A stretch of DNA of 64,000 nt from Planctomycetales bacterium. Its GTDB lineage: Bacteria; Planctomycetota; Planctomycetia; Planctomycetales; Planctomycetaceae. The notes under the pieces were generated by a model. The model was not told where the DNA came from, ran no database searches, and saw only the letters and a list, made by a program, of their open reading frames with translations. Position 1 is the stretch's first letter, and each line of letters opens with the position of its first letter. Both the position numbers and the translations under genes were made by a program. Location: the NCBI GenBank assembly GCA_026400835.1, contig JAPLOA010000081.1, forward strand, positions 1 through 64,000, written 5' to 3'. Positions 62,901-64,000 of this stretch are shown in pieces.

Positions 62901-64000
62901 TGAAGTGATAGTTGCCCGCATCGTTGCGACAGATTGCCATCCAGGTGCCGTCAGGCAAACGGTTCACAGCCGACTCGCTGAGCTGCTGCGACTGCGGTTC
63001 GTTGTAATGGCCGATGATCTCGAAAGTCGTGAAGTCATCATGCAACACGGCGAGAGCGTTTTGTTTGCCGGGAAAGTTGTTGAGCGCCACGTAGCGGCGA
63101 CCGTCGAACTCTTTGAATGAATCGAAGATGTAGAGCCCTTCGCGAACCGGCGGCTTCTTGAAGCCCTGCGCCGCAGCGTCGGCATGGAAATGACGCGGCT
63201 CCATGTCGAAAGTCCCCGCCGCCGTCTTGAGCTTCGCCTTGTGGATGCTGTCCTCGAAAGTCTGCGTGCGAAGATCGAAGTCCCGAAACCACGTCACCGC
63301 CTGTTCCTTCGATGGCTGGCTGCAGAAGTAAGTCCGCAGCGTGTGGTCGTCCTTACGAATGATGCGCGGCACGAAGACCTGCGCCTCCGGCAGAGTGACG
63401 TTCGCAAACGCCTGGCCTGCTTGAGCCATCGGGATGGTCTTTTCCACTGCCAGCGTCTTCAGGTTCACCACCGTCAGTACGCAATACATCGCCGCGCCCG
63501 CGCCGTGTCCAGGAGCGACATTGTTATCATGCTCGACGATGTATGCACGCTCGCCTATGCAGACGAACTCCGCATCATGCGCCCCTTTCACCTGCGGCGC
63601 AGTAACTTTTATGAGACGCTGCATGACAGTGTCACCAGCTATCGCCGCGTCCCAGTTGGCAGGGAGTAACGAGGGCTTGTCGAGCTTGTTAATAGTCTGC
63701 GTGAGCATCACTGCGCCCGAGACGTTCTTGCCTGCAAGCACATCTTCTTCGCGGAATTTAGCAAGCAGGATTTCGCCAGCACCTTGCCGGTCGCGATCGT
63801 AAGTGACCCAAATCAATCCATCGCGATCCTGCACGCCGTCGGGATAGGACACACCACTGCGATCATCGAGCAGCAATCCGTCATTCCAAGTCGCTCCATC
63901 GTCGACGGAAAGCTGCGCTGTGAGATGGCTGCGGCCTTTGAAGTTGTAATGATTCACCAGCAGCAGATTGCCCGAGGACAGGCGGCGGATGAAGAACCGC
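59968..64000 (-). CDS. Giant multi-propeller sialidase-like protein (partial, N-terminus beyond window)
   Basis: The frame is open to the window edge, so at least 1340 residues are present and the start is outside. The visible part has a first piece that ends a sialidase propeller ([17 protein letters not shown]). A second module without Asp-boxes is rich in Trp and Tyr ([34 protein letters not shown]). A short C-terminal-type module follows ([18 protein letters not shown]). A further sialidase propeller has Asp-boxes [12 protein letters not shown] and [12 protein letters not shown], and a last one has [22 protein letters not shown] and [12 protein letters not shown]. It thus strings together about four propellers. 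It resembles the broken gene at 44716-46254 over the first and third modules. Likely secreted; cleaves or binds a nonulosonic-acid-containing or other acidic glycan. First gene of the run to the aldolase. Confidence 0.85.
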   Translation of the reverse strand, partial: RFFIRRLSSGNLLLVNHYNFKGRSHLTAQLSVDDGATWNDGLLLDDRSGVSYPDGVQDRDGLIWVTYDRDRQGAGEILLAKFREEDVLAGKNVSGAVMLTQTINKLDKPSLLPANWDAAIAGDTVMQRLIKVTAPQVKGAHDAEFVCIGERAYIVEHDNNVAPGHGAGAAMYCVLTVVNLKTLAVEKTIPMAQAGQAFANVTLPEAQVFVPRIIRKDDHTLRTYFCSQPSKEQAVTWFRDFDLRTQTFEDSIHKAKLKTAAGTFDMEPRHFHADAAAQGFKKPPVREGLYIFDSFKEFDGRRYVALNNFPGKQNALAVLHDDFTTFEIIGHYNEPQSQQLSESAVNRLPDGTWMAICRNDAGNYHFTTSKDGKTWSVGQTMPFVPSGLNSKPTFDKFGGVYYLGWQENTRVHDCNRSVFNVDISRDGRTWERKYRFESPHSFQYPTFHEHDGTIWLTVTQSDHKGSSDRIMFGKLEDVGRFEPQTGHKRIAWPTPPIEPAIMKGGVKLFTDRDYVIHEFPEQVRDLPFLRTSIEKTDVEVTKPGVLFALTPTIRPTAASQEETLRRAGFTKVDVPEVQLFPGEINRVSLYRKEVKSGERLKFNKMVLLLLADGAAVSKPGLNAPVVISNPGAPFQDEARSGAMIIGMDRTPKGRIWGCWTGTGDKKDGYFLLATSDDDGTTWSKPRLAVGARTEPEQKLSGALVGNLWSDPKGRMWLFFDQQLGDPQKRITNWFIRCDDPDAAEPSWSDPVMFAEGCTLNKPTVLKNGDWLLPVSDWHKKTARVFASTDEGASWKERGSVVFPDWNFDEHMTVELRDGRLWMLARTNGQPFESFSSDLGRTWSEPRQAATVQNINARFFLRRLKSGRILLVKNGPPTERLAKRSHMSAYLSEDDGQTWKGGLLLDERSSVSYPDGFESPDGLIHILYDWNRHTDAEILLAKFREEDVLAGKIVSRDSKLRMLANRASLPVSIRPNDKWSLQVIEDAKQDRTSIPYDGITPNKMVCDTTLRLMPDNSWIISMLAGDDFEPSPKNYIGITRSTDEGRTWSPLSTVETTFPRSGVTSGQGATEIMTIGNRTTMFFSTHSQTWGRDWQSWQMHSNDSGHTWSKPEPMPGRLAKFTFIRGHIVTRDGRILIPFQHYLGPSEGTPEPPPEEKPWHKTLAHYVSNPRNGVLISRDGGKTFSEHGNIRITDDDRYHGWAENSLVELADGRVAMVIRADRLGGVLYYAESSDGGQTWPTFATKTAIPNPGSKAMLYGLGGDKVALLHNPNPKHRSPMALWISFDGMKTWPYQRVLQAESCDGPKGRMNYPDGFVSFDKQWLHFAFDDNRHRCVHYSVKLPLQ

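Overview
The window looks like a chromosome segment of a planctomycete (phylum Planctomycetota, probably Planctomycetales). The evidence is the repeated occurrence of families that are abundant almost only there: secreted c-type cytochrome proteins with DUF1549/DUF1553, DUF1587/DUF1592/DUF1588 proteins, Tat-exported DUF1501 and DUF1552 proteins, a DUF1580 protein, weak Shine-Dalgarno sequences, and frequent GTG/TTG starts. No rRNA and no CRISPR array was seen.

Layout. 1-1900 holds two truncated, probably dead genes (DUF1552 and DUF1592 remnants). 2079-2867 is a repeat-rich spacer with two REP-like copies and an 80-bp MITE-like inverted repeat. 2935-6616 is the core pair dnaG-rpoD. 6860-9460 (minus) encodes a huge Ala/Gly/Pro-rich lipoprotein. 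9862-16010 is a three-gene set (DUF1549/DUF1553 cytochrome-like protein, PPC-like secreted protein, DUF1501 protein) closed by a very strong terminator. 16359-21179 is a compact cassette of a MoxR-like AAA ATPase with an acidic tail and two dynamin-like GTPases. 21319-26656 carries a secreted protein with a long Pro/Thr/Ala tail, an aminotransferase and pdxA.

26765-34665 is an integrated mobile element. It sits in the 3' end of a tRNA-Ala(GGC) gene and is bounded by perfect 45-bp direct repeats (attL 26796-26840, attR 34621-34665). All its genes are on the plus strand: tyrosine integrase, DUF1580 protein, a primase-polymerase of the archaeo-eukaryotic type, a RepA-like AAA ATPase, iteron-like repeats, a zinc-ribbon protein, a coiled-coil protein, an HEXXH metallopeptidase-like protein, an HTH protein and several unknown small proteins. 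No capsid, portal, large terminase or conjugation gene was recognised. A palindrome family with the core CGTGGTAGT lies near both ends and inside the integrase gene. Directly after attR is the left end of a second, related element whose integrase gene is cut off, so this tRNA has taken up elements in tandem. The two left ends share three hairpins, two of which show compensatory base changes.

35483-64000 is an accessory carbohydrate island. A FadR-type regulator leads a run of DUF1549/1553, DUF1501, CocE-like hydrolase, GH28-like beta-helix, a small secreted protein and an AhpD-like protein. A XylR-type regulator (minus) is divergent from a run of Gfo/Idh/MocA oxidoreductase, DJ-1/PfpI protein, DUF1552 and DUF1592. 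Sialidase-type beta-propeller genes occur four times: one with many disruptions, one N-terminal fragment, one LamG-sialidase-SGNH fusion, and one giant multi-propeller protein running off the window end. The giant gene heads a tight minus-strand run with a BASS-type transporter, an APH-fold kinase and an HpcH/HpaI aldolase. That run reads like a route from secreted glycan cleavage through uptake and phosphorylation to aldol cleavage of an acidic sugar. Several broken genes in this half show that the island is being lost or rearranged.
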